Shown in pieces: positions 48,924 to 57,588 of a stretch of 64,000 nt of DNA. The DNA comes from Mycobacteroides saopaulense. Its GTDB lineage: Bacteria > Actinomycetota > Actinomycetes > Mycobacteriales > Mycobacteriaceae. The notes beneath the pieces are model-generated. The model saw only the letters and a program-made list of their open reading frames with translations. It did no database searches and was not told the DNA's origin. Numbering within the stretch: the first letter of the stretch is position 1; every line of letters starts with the position of its first letter. The stretch spans positions 3,410,001-3,474,000 of the forward strand of contig NZ_CP010271.1 in the NCBI RefSeq assembly GCF_001456355.1. Direction: 5' to 3'. A program made the translations under genes and the position numbers.

Positions 48924-49478
48924 CTAGCCTCCGTGCACGTCCAACCCATGAGCGGCGGCGAATGCGATGGCCTGGGGCAGATCGACTTTCGCGGCGATCA
49001 GGGCGGCGGTGGTCCATAACGTCGGGTCGACCCGGGCACCGCGCAGATCGGCGCCGTCAAGCTTGAGGTTCTGGGTGCGGGCGCCGGTGAAGTCGGCACC
49101 GTGCAGGTTGGCCTTACGCATGTCGGTGCCCACCAGGTTGGCCTCGCGGAAACGGCAATCCGACAGGTCCATCTCGCGCAGATCGAGCCCGCCGAGCGAC
49201 GACAGCGTGAAGTCGGTTTCGGTGAACTTCGACGGGCGCACCCGGCAATCGGTGAGTGTCGAACCGAGCAAGCTGCACTGCCGGAACTCCGAATGCCACA
49301 GCGAGGTGCGCCGGAAGGTGCAGTTACGGAAGGCCGAGCCGACATGCAGCGACTCCGTGAGATTGGCTCCGCTGAAGTCACACTCGGTGAAAACCACACG
49401 CTCGGTGTGCAGTTCGCGGAGGTCCTCGTCGTAGAAGGTCTCTGCCGTGATCTCTCGGTCAGTCCAGTGCTCGGCCAT
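48924..49478 (-). CDS. mfpA: Pentapeptide-repeat DNA-gyrase-binding protein MfpA
   Basis: A 184-residue right-handed quadrilateral beta-helix. Repeats of A(D/N)LXX type run through most of the chain: FTECDFSGANLTESLH, FRNCTFRRTSLWHSEFRQCSLLGS, DLREMDLSDCRFREANLVGTDMRKANLHGADF. The C-terminal dimerisation helix region is AIAFAAAHGLDVHGG. The protein mimics B-DNA, binds gyrase and lowers fluoroquinolone susceptibility. Colinearity with Rv3361c is close. ATG 49478 gives the family length; two more Met codons upstream are alternatives. The neighbouring mfp conservon genes of other mycobacteria are absent here. Confidence 0.92.
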   Translation of the reverse strand: MAEHWTDREITAETFYDEDLRELHTERVVFTECDFSGANLTESLHVGSAFRNCTFRRTSLWHSEFRQCSLLGSTLTDCRVRPSKFTETDFTLSSLGGLDLREMDLSDCRFREANLVGTDMRKANLHGADFTGARTQNLKLDGADLRGARVDPTLWTTAALIAAKVDLPQAIAFAAAHGLDVHGG

Positions 49479-49531
49479 GACTGCCATCATGCCGCTCGGG
49501 TGCGACGGGTGGCCGTGCGCGTGCGGGTCGC

Positions 49532-49882
49532 TCAGGCGAAGCTGCCGGAGCGCTGGTGCAGCCCGAATCGCACGCCTTGATCGTCCTTGCAGAAGACGAA
49601 GCGTCCGAAGCCCGGCTCCTCCGGCCCGGGATCCTCCGCCTCACCGCCGAGTTCACGAACGGTCAGGACGGCCGCGTCAATGTCGGGCACCCCGAAGAAC
49701 ATGTCGATCCGGCGGTCCTCGTCGTCACCGTGCAGTCCGCCGTTGATACCACCCGTTTCGAGCCAGGCCTGCCCACCCTCGCCCATCGCGTGTGGCGCCC
49801 AGGCCAGGAGCCCCTGGTAGAACTTCTGTGCACGTACCGCATCGGGCACTCCGATCTCGAAGAAGGTCGGTTCGCCGGTCAT
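49532..49882 (-). CDS. VOC-family (glyoxalase-like) protein
   Basis: A 116-residue single VOC domain: PTFFEIGVPDAVRAQKFYQGLLAW at the start and GFGRFVFCKDDQGVRFGLHQ at the end. The metal His/Glu positions are only partly conserved. A good ribosome site, AGAGAGGAATT, precedes ATG 49882; a long in-frame extension upstream reads back across the AraC gene and is not real. It lies 42 bases downstream of an AraC-type regulator on the same strand, which may control it. Confidence 0.83.
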   Translation of the reverse strand: MTGEPTFFEIGVPDAVRAQKFYQGLLAWAPHAMGEGGQAWLETGGINGGLHGDDEDRRIDMFFGVPDIDAAVLTVRELGGEAEDPGPEEPGFGRFVFCKDDQGVRFGLHQRSGSFA

Positions 49883-49923
49883 CGTGAATTCCTCTCTGCC
49901 GAATGTGTGTGACGGCAGCGACG

Positions 49924-50829
49924 TTAGGCCCGCGATGTGCCCTCGTCTTGTACAAATGTTTCGCAAATACCCGGATCGTGTATGCCAGGAAGGTCCGCGT
50001 ACCGCAGCGCGGCCAACTCCGTCGGTGAGCACCCCGCGAACATCCTGAAATCGCGGTTGAAGTGCGCCTGATCGAAATAGCCGCACGCCAATGCGATCGA
50101 GGCGAGCGATCGATGACCCGGCGCGGCCAGCAGCGTCATCGCCCGACCAAAGCGAAGCACACGTGCGGCCGCCTTGGGAGTCAGACCGACTTGGCCGCAG
50201 AAGCGCTTCGCCAATCGAGCGCGACTCCAACCGGTCTCGGCCACTATCTCGCCGACAGACGCCGTTCCATGGGTTTGGCTCAGCAGTCGCCACGCCCAGG
50301 CCACCTCGGGGTCGGGCTCTGGGCCATTTGCCGCCGCGCGCGCCAACATCGAATCCAGCAGATCGAATCGGAGAGACCAATCATTTTGCGCCGCAAGTCG
50401 TTCGGGTAGGTGCCGACCCTCGTCGCCGAACAGGTCTTCGAGACTGACCGCACGATTGCTGATATCGCTCATCGGCAGACCGGTCATCCGGTACATCCCC
50501 AGCGGCGTCAACCGCACTTCAAGGCAGTGTTGCATTCCCGAATGCAAGGTAGCAGTGGGCCCCTGACACGCACCGGCACCGAATGACTGCCACATCCGCG
50601 GAGACTGCGTGTCCGCGGCATCGGTGACCAGCAGCGGATCGCCGAACTCGATAATGAGCACCGGGTCGACACCGGCAACCTCGCGACGGTCGACGGGTTT
50701 GTCGGAGTACTCGCGGAACTCGGTGTATTCGTGCACAATCCCGGCCAGTGTGGCGTCGACCGATCGGGTCACCGACTCCCACCCCACATCACCGGCAGCC
50801 CCGCACTGGTATGTCACCGGGCTGCCCAT
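49924..50829 (-). CDS. AraC-family transcriptional regulator
   Basis: A 301-residue regulator. The N-terminal two-thirds is a ligand or dimerisation domain of the DUF6597/XylR-N-like type (YSDKPVDRREVAGVDPVLIIEFGDPLLV, LEVRLTPLGMYRMTGLPMSDI). The C-terminal HTH_18 domain includes SVGEIVAETGWSRARLAKRFCGQVGLTPKAAARVLRF and ACGYFDQAHFNRDFRMFAGCSPTEL. The ligand is unknown. The VOC gene downstream is the likeliest target. The start is uncertain between ATG 50829 and TTG 50847. Confidence 0.87.
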   Translation of the reverse strand: MGSPVTYQCGAAGDVGWESVTRSVDATLAGIVHEYTEFREYSDKPVDRREVAGVDPVLIIEFGDPLLVTDAADTQSPRMWQSFGAGACQGPTATLHSGMQHCLEVRLTPLGMYRMTGLPMSDISNRAVSLEDLFGDEGRHLPERLAAQNDWSLRFDLLDSMLARAAANGPEPDPEVAWAWRLLSQTHGTASVGEIVAETGWSRARLAKRFCGQVGLTPKAAARVLRFGRAMTLLAAPGHRSLASIALACGYFDQAHFNRDFRMFAGCSPTELAALRYADLPGIHDPGICETFVQDEGTSRA

Positions 50830-50950
50830 GGCTCCATCGTGCCCCAACCGCAGGGGCAGGGAAACCGTGATCTGTGTTCCGAGTCGGACATCCCTTCCCT
50901 CCGAATGGGATCGAGCTACTCAGAACCTGCCTCAACATAGAGTGTCGGAC

Positions 50951-51187
50951 GTGAGGGCGCCGGATCCCGAGTTCTATGTGGCCTTGATGGCGGCGGTGAG
51001 CGGAGGCATCTGCATATTCGCAGAACCACGCGAGAGCGTTCTCCAGAAATGGCTCTATTGGGCGGTCGCCCCGCTAGTCGCCATCGTATGTATCTCACTA
51101 GCCCTCAAGAGCGTGGTCGCAGGATTGGGGCTTGGAGTCTTCGTGGTGTTGTTTCTTGCCATGGGGTACTTCCGATACAAGCTGTAG
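50951..51187 (+). CDS. Small hypothetical membrane protein
   Basis: A 78-residue protein from GTG 50951, seven bases after TAGAGT (50938-50943). It has hydrophobic stretches FYVALMAAVSGGICIFA (weak), WAVAPLVAIVCISLALKSVV and GLGLGVFVVLFLAMGYF, ending in a basic YRKL-type tail (FRYKL). No family is recognised. A longer in-frame reading upstream overlaps the AraC gene on the other strand and is unlikely. Confidence 0.55.
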   Translation: MRAPDPEFYVALMAAVSGGICIFAEPRESVLQKWLYWAVAPLVAIVCISLALKSVVAGLGLGVFVVLFLAMGYFRYKL

Positions 51188-51233
51188 CACCCCGTCGCGT
51201 CGAACACTGCACGCCTTGCCGCAAGATAGTGGG

Positions 51234-51713
51234 GTGTTTCGCGTGATATTCCATGAGCCACGGATCGCTCCCAACACCGGGAACGCGATCCGGATGGTGG
51301 CGGGCACCGGGTGCGAGCTGCATCTGGTGCAGCCGCTGTTCGATCTGTCGGAGGCCAAGGTCCGGCGCGCCGGCCTGGACTATCACGACATGGCGTCGGT
51401 GACGGTCCACGAGAGTCTTTCCGCTGCTTGGGAATCACTGAGACCACAGCGGGTGTATGCCTTCACCGCGCATGCCGACGTCAGCTACACCGATATCGCC
51501 TATCAGCCGGGCGATGTGCTGCTGTTCGGTCCCGAGCCCACCGGCCTGGACCCCGAGGTCCTGGCCGATCCACACGTCACCGAGAAGGTACGCATCCCGC
51601 TGCTGCCCGGGCGTAGATCACTCAACCTGTCCAATGCCGCGGCCATCGCGGCGTACGAGGCTTGGCGTCAGCACGGATTCGCAGGGCAGGCGGTTTCCAC
51701 GCCGCCGAGATGA
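51234..51713 (+). CDS. trmL: tRNA (cytidine(34)-2'-O)-methyltransferase
   Basis: A 159-residue SPOUT-class methyltransferase. VIFHEPRIAPNTGNAIRMVAGTGCELHLVQPLFDL is the family start, DVLLFGPEPTGLD forms part of the knot, and IPLLPGRRSLNLSNAAAIAAYEAWRQ is the SAM-binding trefoil knot. It 2'-O-methylates the wobble base of tRNA-Leu. GTG 51234 is chosen; GTG 51246 is an alternative. Its 3' end lies in an intergenic palindrome, and it is convergent with dnaE2. Confidence 0.88.
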   Translation: MFRVIFHEPRIAPNTGNAIRMVAGTGCELHLVQPLFDLSEAKVRRAGLDYHDMASVTVHESLSAAWESLRPQRVYAFTAHADVSYTDIAYQPGDVLLFGPEPTGLDPEVLADPHVTEKVRIPLLPGRRSLNLSNAAAIAAYEAWRQHGFAGQAVSTPPR

Positions 51714-51764
51714 CATCCATGCTGGTCGCTACCCGCAATTCACCAGCGCCAATGTCATCTCGGC
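51704..51764. terminator. Intergenic hairpin between trmL and dnaE2
   Basis: The left arm 51704-51726 (GCCGAGATGACAT then GCTGGT) and right arm 51742-51764 are inverted repeats with a 4-base internal mismatch. The last bases of trmL lie in the left arm. There is no T tract, so this is a candidate bidirectional terminator or dispersed palindromic unit, like the hairpin at 35207. Confidence 0.6.
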
Positions 51765-51770
51765 AGGGGG

Positions 51771-54700
51771 TCAACGGAAGTCCCGCGAGGTGGACCGAAT
51801 CCGAAGATCCAATGGCCGCAGCTGGTCGGCCACCACGGAAATGGCGCCGCTGGCGTTCTGGACCTGGCCGCGGATGATCAACGCCTGCGCGCTCACCGCC
51901 AGCTTGCGGTGGCGCGCCCACAGGCCCACCGAGCACACCACGTTCACCATGCCCGTCTCATCCTCAAGGTTGATGAACGTTACCCCGGCAGCCGTGGCCG
52001 GTCGTTGACGGTGGGTGACCGCCCCCGCCACCAACACCCGCGACCCGTCCGGAACGTCGAAGAGCCCCTTGGCCGGAACAACACCCAACTCGTCGAGCCG
52101 CTCCCGAAGGAACTGGGTGGGGTACGCGTCGGGGGTGACCCCGGTGGCCCACACGTCGGCGGCAGCCTGTGTCACCTCACCCATCGCCGGAAGTTCCGGA
52201 ATCCGTGAGGACACCCCGACTCCGGGCAGTCGATCAGGGCGTTGCGCGGCCGCAGCGCCCGCCACCCACAGCGCCTCACGCCGCGACATGCCGAAGCAGC
52301 TCAGCGCCCCTCCGGTGGCCAGAGCCTCGACCTGTGCCGTGGTCAGCTGGATGCGGCCGGTCAGGTCGAGCAGGGAGGCGAAGGGACCATGCATTTTTCG
52401 TTCCTCGACAATCGCCTTCGCCAGATCGTCTCCGATATGGCGAACGGCGCCCAGGCCGATCCGCACCTCCAGCCCTGCGTTCTCCAACGTCGCATACGAC
52501 AGGCTGGCGTTCACATCGGGGCCGTGCACGGTGACACCGTGCCGACGCGCATCGGCCACCAGGGACTGCGGCGAGTAGAAGCCCATGGGCTGTGCGCGTA
52601 GCAGGGCCGCGCAGAACGCGGCAGGATGATGCAGCTTGAACCAGGACGAATAGAACACCAGCGAGGCGAAGCTCTGCGCGTGACTCTCCGGGAAACCGAA
52701 ATTGGCAAAGGCGTAGAGCTTTTCGTAGATCCGATCGGCCAGCTCACCGGTGATGCCGTGCAGGTCCCGCATGCCCTCGTAGAACCTGGCCCGAAGGCGC
52801 TCCATCCGTTCCGGTGAGCGTTTGGACCCCATGGCCCGGCGCAGCTGATCGGATTCGGCGGGACTGAAGCCGGCCACATCCACCGCGAGCTGCATCAGCT
52901 GCTCCTGAAACAGCGGCACCCCCAGGGTCTTGTCCAGCGCGGCCGCCATGGAGGGATGGTCGTGCTTCCAGTCTTTGTCGATCTTGTTGTACCGCCGTAT
53001 GTATGGATGCACCGATCCGCCCTGGATGGGCCCGGGCCGGATCAACGCCACCTCCACCACCAAGTCGTAGAAACACTTGGGCTTCAACCGGGGCAGCGTG
53101 GCCATCTGAGCGCGCGACTCCACCTGGAACACCCCCACCGAATCGGCACGGGCCAGCATCTCGTAGACCGCCTCCTCCTTCAGGTCGATGTGAGCCAGGT
53201 CTACCGCGATGCCCTTGTGCTCGCGGACCAGGTCGATGCAATAGTGCAGTGCCGAGAGCATGCCGAGCCCGAGCAGATCGAACTTGACCAAACCCACTGC
53301 CGCGCAATCGTCCTTGTCCCATTGCAGCACGCTACGGTTCTCCTTGCGCGCCCATTCGACAGGCACCACATCGGCCAGCGGGCGATCACAGATGACCATG
53401 CCACCCGAATGGATGCCCATGTGCCGGGGAAAATTCTTGATCTGCTGAGCCAGGTCGATCACCTGCGGCGGAATGCCGTCGACCTCCGCCGCATCGGCCG
53501 TACCGCCCCAGTGCCCGAGCTGCTTGCTCCAAGCGTCCTGTTGCCCCTGCGCGAACCCCAGGGCTTTGGCCATGTCTCGCACGGCCATTCGCCCACGGTA
53601 GGTGATCACGTTGGCCACCTGCGCCGCGTACTCACGGCCGTACTTGTTGTAGACGTACTGGATGGCCTGTTCCCGCTCGTCCGATTCGATATCGATGTCG
53701 ATGTCCGGCGGCCCATCGCGAGCCGACGACAAGAACCGCTCGAACAACAGCCCGTTGGCCACCGGGTCCACATTGGTGACACCGAGCGCGTAGCAGACCG
53801 CCGAGTTGGCGGCGGAGCCACGCCCCTGGCACAGGATGTCGCTGCGACGGCAGAACTGGGTGATGTCGTGCACCACCAGGAAGTAGCCCGGAAAATTCAG
53901 CTGCGCAATGATTTCCAGCTCGCGCTCGATTTGAGCGTAGGCTTTCTCCGCGCCCACCCGGGGACCGTATCGGCGTGCGGCACCTTCCAGAGCCAGGTGC
54001 CGCAACCAGCTGTCCTCGGTGTGACCGGGCGGAACATCGAACGGCGGCAACTGCGGAGCGATGAGCCGCAGGTCGAAGGCGCACGCCTCTCCCAGCTCAG
54101 CGGCTGCCGTCACCACCTCTGGGCAGTGAGAAAACAACCGCGCCATCTCATCGCCGGAACGCAGATGTGCCCCTCCCATCGGAGCCAGCCAGCCCGCCGC
54201 GTCATCGAGGCTCTTGCGTGCCCGCACCGCCGCCATCGCCATGGCCAGGCGGCCGCTCTCGGGTGTGGCGAAATGCGCTGCCGTGGTGGCGATGACGCCG
54301 AGACCGAACCCCGGAGCCAGCACGGCAAGCTCTGCGTTGCGCTCATCCTCGTCCGGGTGGCCATGTCTGCTGAGCTCGACGCTGACGCGATCGGCACCAA
54401 ATCGGTCGACCAGATCCGCCAGCGCCCGCTTGGCCGCGACGGGCCCGCCGTGGGCAAGCGCCCGTCGCACGTGCCCCTTGCGGCATCCCGTCAAAACGTG
54501 CCAATGCCCTCCTGCCGCCTCGGCGAGCACATCAAGGTCGTAGCGCGGCTTGCCCTTTCGATCTTTGGCGGTTCCGCCCGACAGGTGCGCGGCCGCCATT
54601 TGTCGCGACAACCTCCGATACCCCTCCTGGCCGCGCGCCAACACCAGCAGATGTACCGAGTCCTCCGTGTTGCCTTGCCCGCCAAGGGATAGCTCCGCCC

Positions 54701-55052
54701 CGAACACGGTAGGCAGGCCGAGTTCCTTGGCGGCTTCCGCGAAACGGACCACCCCGTAGAAACCGTTGTGGTCGGTGATGGCCAGCCCCCTGAGATCCAG
54801 GCGCGCGGCCTCCTGCGCCATCTCCTCCGGCAGGCTGGCACCGTCGAGAAAACTGAACGCCGAATGCGCGTGTAACTCCGCATAGGGCACCGTCGACCGT
54901 CCGCGTTCCCGAGTGGGTGGCTCATAGGGCAGGCGCTTTCGACTCCACGCCGGACCGTCCCCACCGTCGCCCGGCGGGGCATGAGGATTGAGGCGCCCAT
55001 CGAGCACCCGCTCCATTTCCGCCCATGTCGGGGGACCATGCGACCAACCCAC
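51771..55052 (-). CDS. dnaE2: Error-prone DNA polymerase III alpha subunit DnaE2
   Basis: A 1093-residue C-family polymerase for damage-induced mutagenesis and translesion synthesis. The PHP domain (YAELHAHSAFSFLDGAS, about 52-250), the palm with metal motif PDIDIDIESDERE, fingers (about 620-800) and a C-terminal OB domain are present. The C-terminal beta-clamp/tau tail of DnaE1 is shortened, as usual. GTG 55052 lies six bases after TACACT on the minus strand (leaderless), with a perfect SOS box just upstream. It works with ImuA' and ImuB; the imuB 3' end is at the right edge of the window. Confidence 0.95.
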   Translation of the reverse strand: MGWSHGPPTWAEMERVLDGRLNPHAPPGDGGDGPAWSRKRLPYEPPTRERGRSTVPYAELHAHSAFSFLDGASLPEEMAQEAARLDLRGLAITDHNGFYGVVRFAEAAKELGLPTVFGAELSLGGQGNTEDSVHLLVLARGQEGYRRLSRQMAAAHLSGGTAKDRKGKPRYDLDVLAEAAGGHWHVLTGCRKGHVRRALAHGGPVAAKRALADLVDRFGADRVSVELSRHGHPDEDERNAELAVLAPGFGLGVIATTAAHFATPESGRLAMAMAAVRARKSLDDAAGWLAPMGGAHLRSGDEMARLFSHCPEVVTAAAELGEACAFDLRLIAPQLPPFDVPPGHTEDSWLRHLALEGAARRYGPRVGAEKAYAQIERELEIIAQLNFPGYFLVVHDITQFCRRSDILCQGRGSAANSAVCYALGVTNVDPVANGLLFERFLSSARDGPPDIDIDIESDEREQAIQYVYNKYGREYAAQVANVITYRGRMAVRDMAKALGFAQGQQDAWSKQLGHWGGTADAAEVDGIPPQVIDLAQQIKNFPRHMGIHSGGMVICDRPLADVVPVEWARKENRSVLQWDKDDCAAVGLVKFDLLGLGMLSALHYCIDLVREHKGIAVDLAHIDLKEEAVYEMLARADSVGVFQVESRAQMATLPRLKPKCFYDLVVEVALIRPGPIQGGSVHPYIRRYNKIDKDWKHDHPSMAAALDKTLGVPLFQEQLMQLAVDVAGFSPAESDQLRRAMGSKRSPERMERLRARFYEGMRDLHGITGELADRIYEKLYAFANFGFPESHAQSFASLVFYSSWFKLHHPAAFCAALLRAQPMGFYSPQSLVADARRHGVTVHGPDVNASLSYATLENAGLEVRIGLGAVRHIGDDLAKAIVEERKMHGPFASLLDLTGRIQLTTAQVEALATGGALSCFGMSRREALWVAGAAAAQRPDRLPGVGVSSRIPELPAMGEVTQAAADVWATGVTPDAYPTQFLRERLDELGVVPAKGLFDVPDGSRVLVAGAVTHRQRPATAAGVTFINLEDETGMVNVVCSVGLWARHRKLAVSAQALIIRGQVQNASGAISVVADQLRPLDLRIRSTSRDFR

Positions 55053-55058
55053 CCCGCC

Positions 55059-55064
55059 AGTGTA
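55059..55064 (-). promoter_or_regulatory. -10 box of dnaE2
   Basis: TACACT on the minus strand ends six bases before the GTG start, so the transcript should begin at the start codon. Confidence 0.7.
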
Positions 55065-55080
55065 TCGAACATTTGTTCGA
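55065..55080. promoter_or_regulatory. LexA SOS box
   Basis: TCGAACATTTGTTCGA is a perfect palindromic mycobacterial SOS box (TCGAAC-N4-GTTCGA). It abuts the dnaE2 -10 box, so bound LexA would block polymerase directly. Confidence 0.95.
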
Positions 55081-55124
55081 TTATCTGCCGTGCGAAATTT
55101 TGAGTCAGCAAGGTAACTAACTAG

Positions 55125-55139
55125 ATACATACTATGTAT
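55125..55139. promoter_or_regulatory. Perfect AT-rich palindrome upstream of the dienelactone-hydrolase gene
   Basis: ATACATA-C-TATGTAT is a perfect 15-base palindrome 64 bases before ATG 55204. It has the form of a TetR-family operator, and a TetR gene lies directly downstream of the hydrolase. Confidence 0.65.
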
Positions 55140-55203
55140 GCTGGTGTCGTCAGAACACGCCCGATAGGCGACAAGCACCTCGCCCGAGAACCCGGAGAAG
55201 CGA

Positions 55204-56181
55204 ATGCCACACCACGGCAACTACACACCCGAAAAGGTCACCTTCCCCTCGCATGGCGAGGACATCGTCGGTGTCGTCCACCGCCCTCACGGCGACGGCC
55301 CCTTCCCTGCCGTTGTCCTGCTCGGCCCCTATTCGTTCGAGAAGGAACAAGCTCCGATCCACTACGCCACCCGGCTGGCCGACGAAGGCTTCCTGGCTCT
55401 GGCGTTCGACCCACGCACCGTGGGTGAGAGCGGCGGCACCCCACGGCGCCTCGAGAACCCGAAGATGAAGAACGAAGATGCCGTCGCCGCCATCGACTAC
55501 CTACTGACGCGCGACGACGTCGACGCATCGCGCGTCTTCGGCGCAGGCATCTGCCAGGGCGGGCCCGAGATGTTGGACATCGCCTCGTACGACGACCGGA
55601 TCAAGGCTGTCGCAGCGGTAACCGGCTACTACCGCGATCGCGAAACCGACCTGTTCATGATTGCCGCCGGTGTCAGCGAGAACCCGTTCGACCCGGCAAC
55701 CGCGCCCACCACCGAACAGCTGGAAGCACTCCTGGAGGCCAGGCTTGAACGGGCCCGCGATGCCAAGGCACGCTATGAGGACACCGGCGAGGTCATCTAC
55801 GCACCCTTGGTTTCCCCCGACCTCGGTGACCCGGTCGCCGGGTCCGACGCCGGGCTACCCGGACCGTTGGTGTGGAGCTGGTACGGATCCTGGACGCTCA
55901 AGGGCTGGGAAAACCGCTACGCCATCATGAGCGACCTGGACCATTTCGACTACACCACCGTGCCCGGCGCCGCCGCGCTGCACAAGCCCGCGCTGGTCGT
56001 CCACTCCGACACCTGCATGAACCCGGCAGCGGCACGACGGCACTTCGAATCGATTCCCACCGCCGACAAGAAGCTCATCTGGGAGAACGGCACCAACCAC
56101 TTCCAGTACTACGACCAGCCCGACATCGTCGACCGCACCGTCGGCCATATCGCCGACTGGTTCAACAGCCACCTGGCCTGA
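55204..56181 (+). CDS. Dienelactone hydrolase-like alpha/beta-hydrolase
   Basis: A 325-residue hydrolase. PFPAVVLLGPYSFEKEQ forms the oxyanion strand, VFGAGICQGGPEMLDIAS the nucleophile elbow with Cys in GICQGG (typical of dienelactone hydrolases), ALVVHSDTCMNPAAARRHFESI the catalytic Asp and ENGTNHFQYYDQPDIVD the His. The substrate is unknown; relatives act on lactones or xenobiotic esters. GGAGAAG precedes the ATG. It is divergent from dnaE2 and followed by a TetR regulator, which probably binds the palindrome at 55125. Confidence 0.85.
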   Translation: MPHHGNYTPEKVTFPSHGEDIVGVVHRPHGDGPFPAVVLLGPYSFEKEQAPIHYATRLADEGFLALAFDPRTVGESGGTPRRLENPKMKNEDAVAAIDYLLTRDDVDASRVFGAGICQGGPEMLDIASYDDRIKAVAAVTGYYRDRETDLFMIAAGVSENPFDPATAPTTEQLEALLEARLERARDAKARYEDTGEVIYAPLVSPDLGDPVAGSDAGLPGPLVWSWYGSWTLKGWENRYAIMSDLDHFDYTTVPGAAALHKPALVVHSDTCMNPAAARRHFESIPTADKKLIWENGTNHFQYYDQPDIVDRTVGHIADWFNSHLA

Positions 56182-56266
56182 CGGGGGGCGCACCGGCAGG
56201 GATCAGCCGCTGCCCTGGCCGGTGCGCTGCCGAAATGATGTGGAGGGCTACCTCTACGCTCATGAC

Positions 56267-56836
56267 ATGCCGCCCGATGCCTCCGCGACCAAGAAGCGGC
56301 TGCTCGATGCCGCGTTCGCGGAGTTCGCCGAGCACGGGCTGGCCGGGGCGCGCGTCGACCGGATCGGAGCGGCCGCGGAGGCCAACAAGCGTCTGCTGTA
56401 CGTCTACTACACCAACAAGGAAACGCTGTTCGACACCGTCGTCGCGCATTCCATACAGCGAATGTCGGACGCCGTTCCGTTCACTCCCGACGATCTACCG
56501 GGATACGCGGGCGCCCTGTTCGACCACCTGATCAAGCATCCCGAACACCTGAGACTCGCCACCTGGGCCCAGCTGGAACGGCCCCTCGCAGGCCCCGCCG
56601 AGACCGCCGCCTACGCCGCCAAAGTCGAAGCCATCGCCCAGACCGTGCCGGCGGCCGATGTGGAGCCGGCCGATATTTTGGCCCTCACCCTCGGGCTGAC
56701 CACCGCCTGGCTGGGCGCATCTCCGGCCCTGCGCGGCCTCGCCGACTCCGAGCCCTTCTCTCCCGAACGGCTGTCCGCTCATCGCGCCGCGCTCATCGCA
56801 ACCGTCGAGGCCCTGGTCGGCGTCGCCGCACGATGA
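56267..56836 (+). CDS. TetR-family transcriptional regulator
   Basis: A 189-residue regulator. ATKKRLLDAAFAEFAEHGLAGARVDRIGAAAEANKRLLYVYYTNKETLFDTVV is the TetR DNA-binding domain (about 6-62); the rest is an all-helical ligand domain ending in a TetR_C-type tail. ATG 56267 lies six bases after TACGCT (56255-56260), fitting leaderless expression. Its stop overlaps the ATG of the next gene. The palindrome before the hydrolase gene is the likeliest operator. Confidence 0.9.
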   Translation: MPPDASATKKRLLDAAFAEFAEHGLAGARVDRIGAAAEANKRLLYVYYTNKETLFDTVVAHSIQRMSDAVPFTPDDLPGYAGALFDHLIKHPEHLRLATWAQLERPLAGPAETAAYAAKVEAIAQTVPAADVEPADILALTLGLTTAWLGASPALRGLADSEPFSPERLSAHRAALIATVEALVGVAAR

Positions 56837-57588
56837 CCACCTCTGACGCCGCATTCCTCGGTTCCGTCGCCGATCATCTGGCGGCGCTTCCCTCGGTCGA
56901 AGCGGTGACTCTGGGCGGCTCCCGCGCACAGGGAACCCACCGCCCGGACAGCGACTGGGACCTGGCGATCTACTACCGTGGCACGTTCAATCCCGAGAAC
57001 CTGCGCCAGATCGGGTGGGAGGGCGAGGTCTCCGAAACCGGCGCATGGGGCAGCGGAGTATTCAACGGCGGCGCCTGGCTACACATCGAAGGCCGCGGTG
57101 TCGATGTGCATTACCGCGACCTGGCGGACGTCAAGGAACAACTGGTGCGCGCGGAGCGCGGCGAGTTCCACATTGAGCCGCTGATGTTTCACCTCGCGGG
57201 AATCCCCAGCTACCTGGTGGTGGGCGAGCTCGCCATCAACAAGGTGCTACACGGCATCCTTCCGTGTCCGGATTATCCTGCGGCGCTTCGTGAATCAGCA
57301 CCCGATGTGTGGTCGGCACGCGCCGCACTGAACCTGCACTACGCCCAGGAGAACCATGCACCGCTCGGCCGGGTGGCCCAGTGCGCCGGGCTGCTGGCGG
57401 TGGCAGCCTTGGAGTACGCCCATGCGGTGCTGGCCGCGCGCGGCGAATGGGTGACCAACGAGAAGAGCCTGCTCGACCGCGCCGGATTGTCCGGCGTGCA
57501 CACGATTCTCGCCGGCCTGTCACCCGACCCGGAAACGTTGATCCGAGCCGTCCGCGAAGTTCGCGACCTTGGTGAAAGCAGCGATTAG
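56833..57588 (+). CDS. Nucleotidyltransferase-fold protein
   Basis: A 251-residue protein. VTLGGSRAQGTHRPDSDWDLAIYY is the classical GS-x(n)-DxD nucleotidyltransferase motif (pol beta superfamily, as in aminoglycoside adenylyltransferases). VDVHYRDL gives the third acidic residue. The C-terminal half is helical, like the DUF4111/kanamycin nucleotidyltransferase C domain. It could modify a small molecule, but no substrate is shown. The ATGA overlap couples it to the TetR gene. Confidence 0.8.
   Translation: MTTSDAAFLGSVADHLAALPSVEAVTLGGSRAQGTHRPDSDWDLAIYYRGTFNPENLRQIGWEGEVSETGAWGSGVFNGGAWLHIEGRGVDVHYRDLADVKEQLVRAERGEFHIEPLMFHLAGIPSYLVVGELAINKVLHGILPCPDYPAALRESAPDVWSARAALNLHYAQENHAPLGRVAQCAGLLAVAALEYAHAVLAARGEWVTNEKSLLDRAGLSGVHTILAGLSPDPETLIRAVREVRDLGESSD

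Noticed and set aside
52956..54692. 578-codon plus-strand open frame opposite dnaE2
   Set aside because: It is a shadow of the dnaE2 coding frame caused by high GC at third positions. It has no recognisable domain, while dnaE2 opposite is fully conserved.
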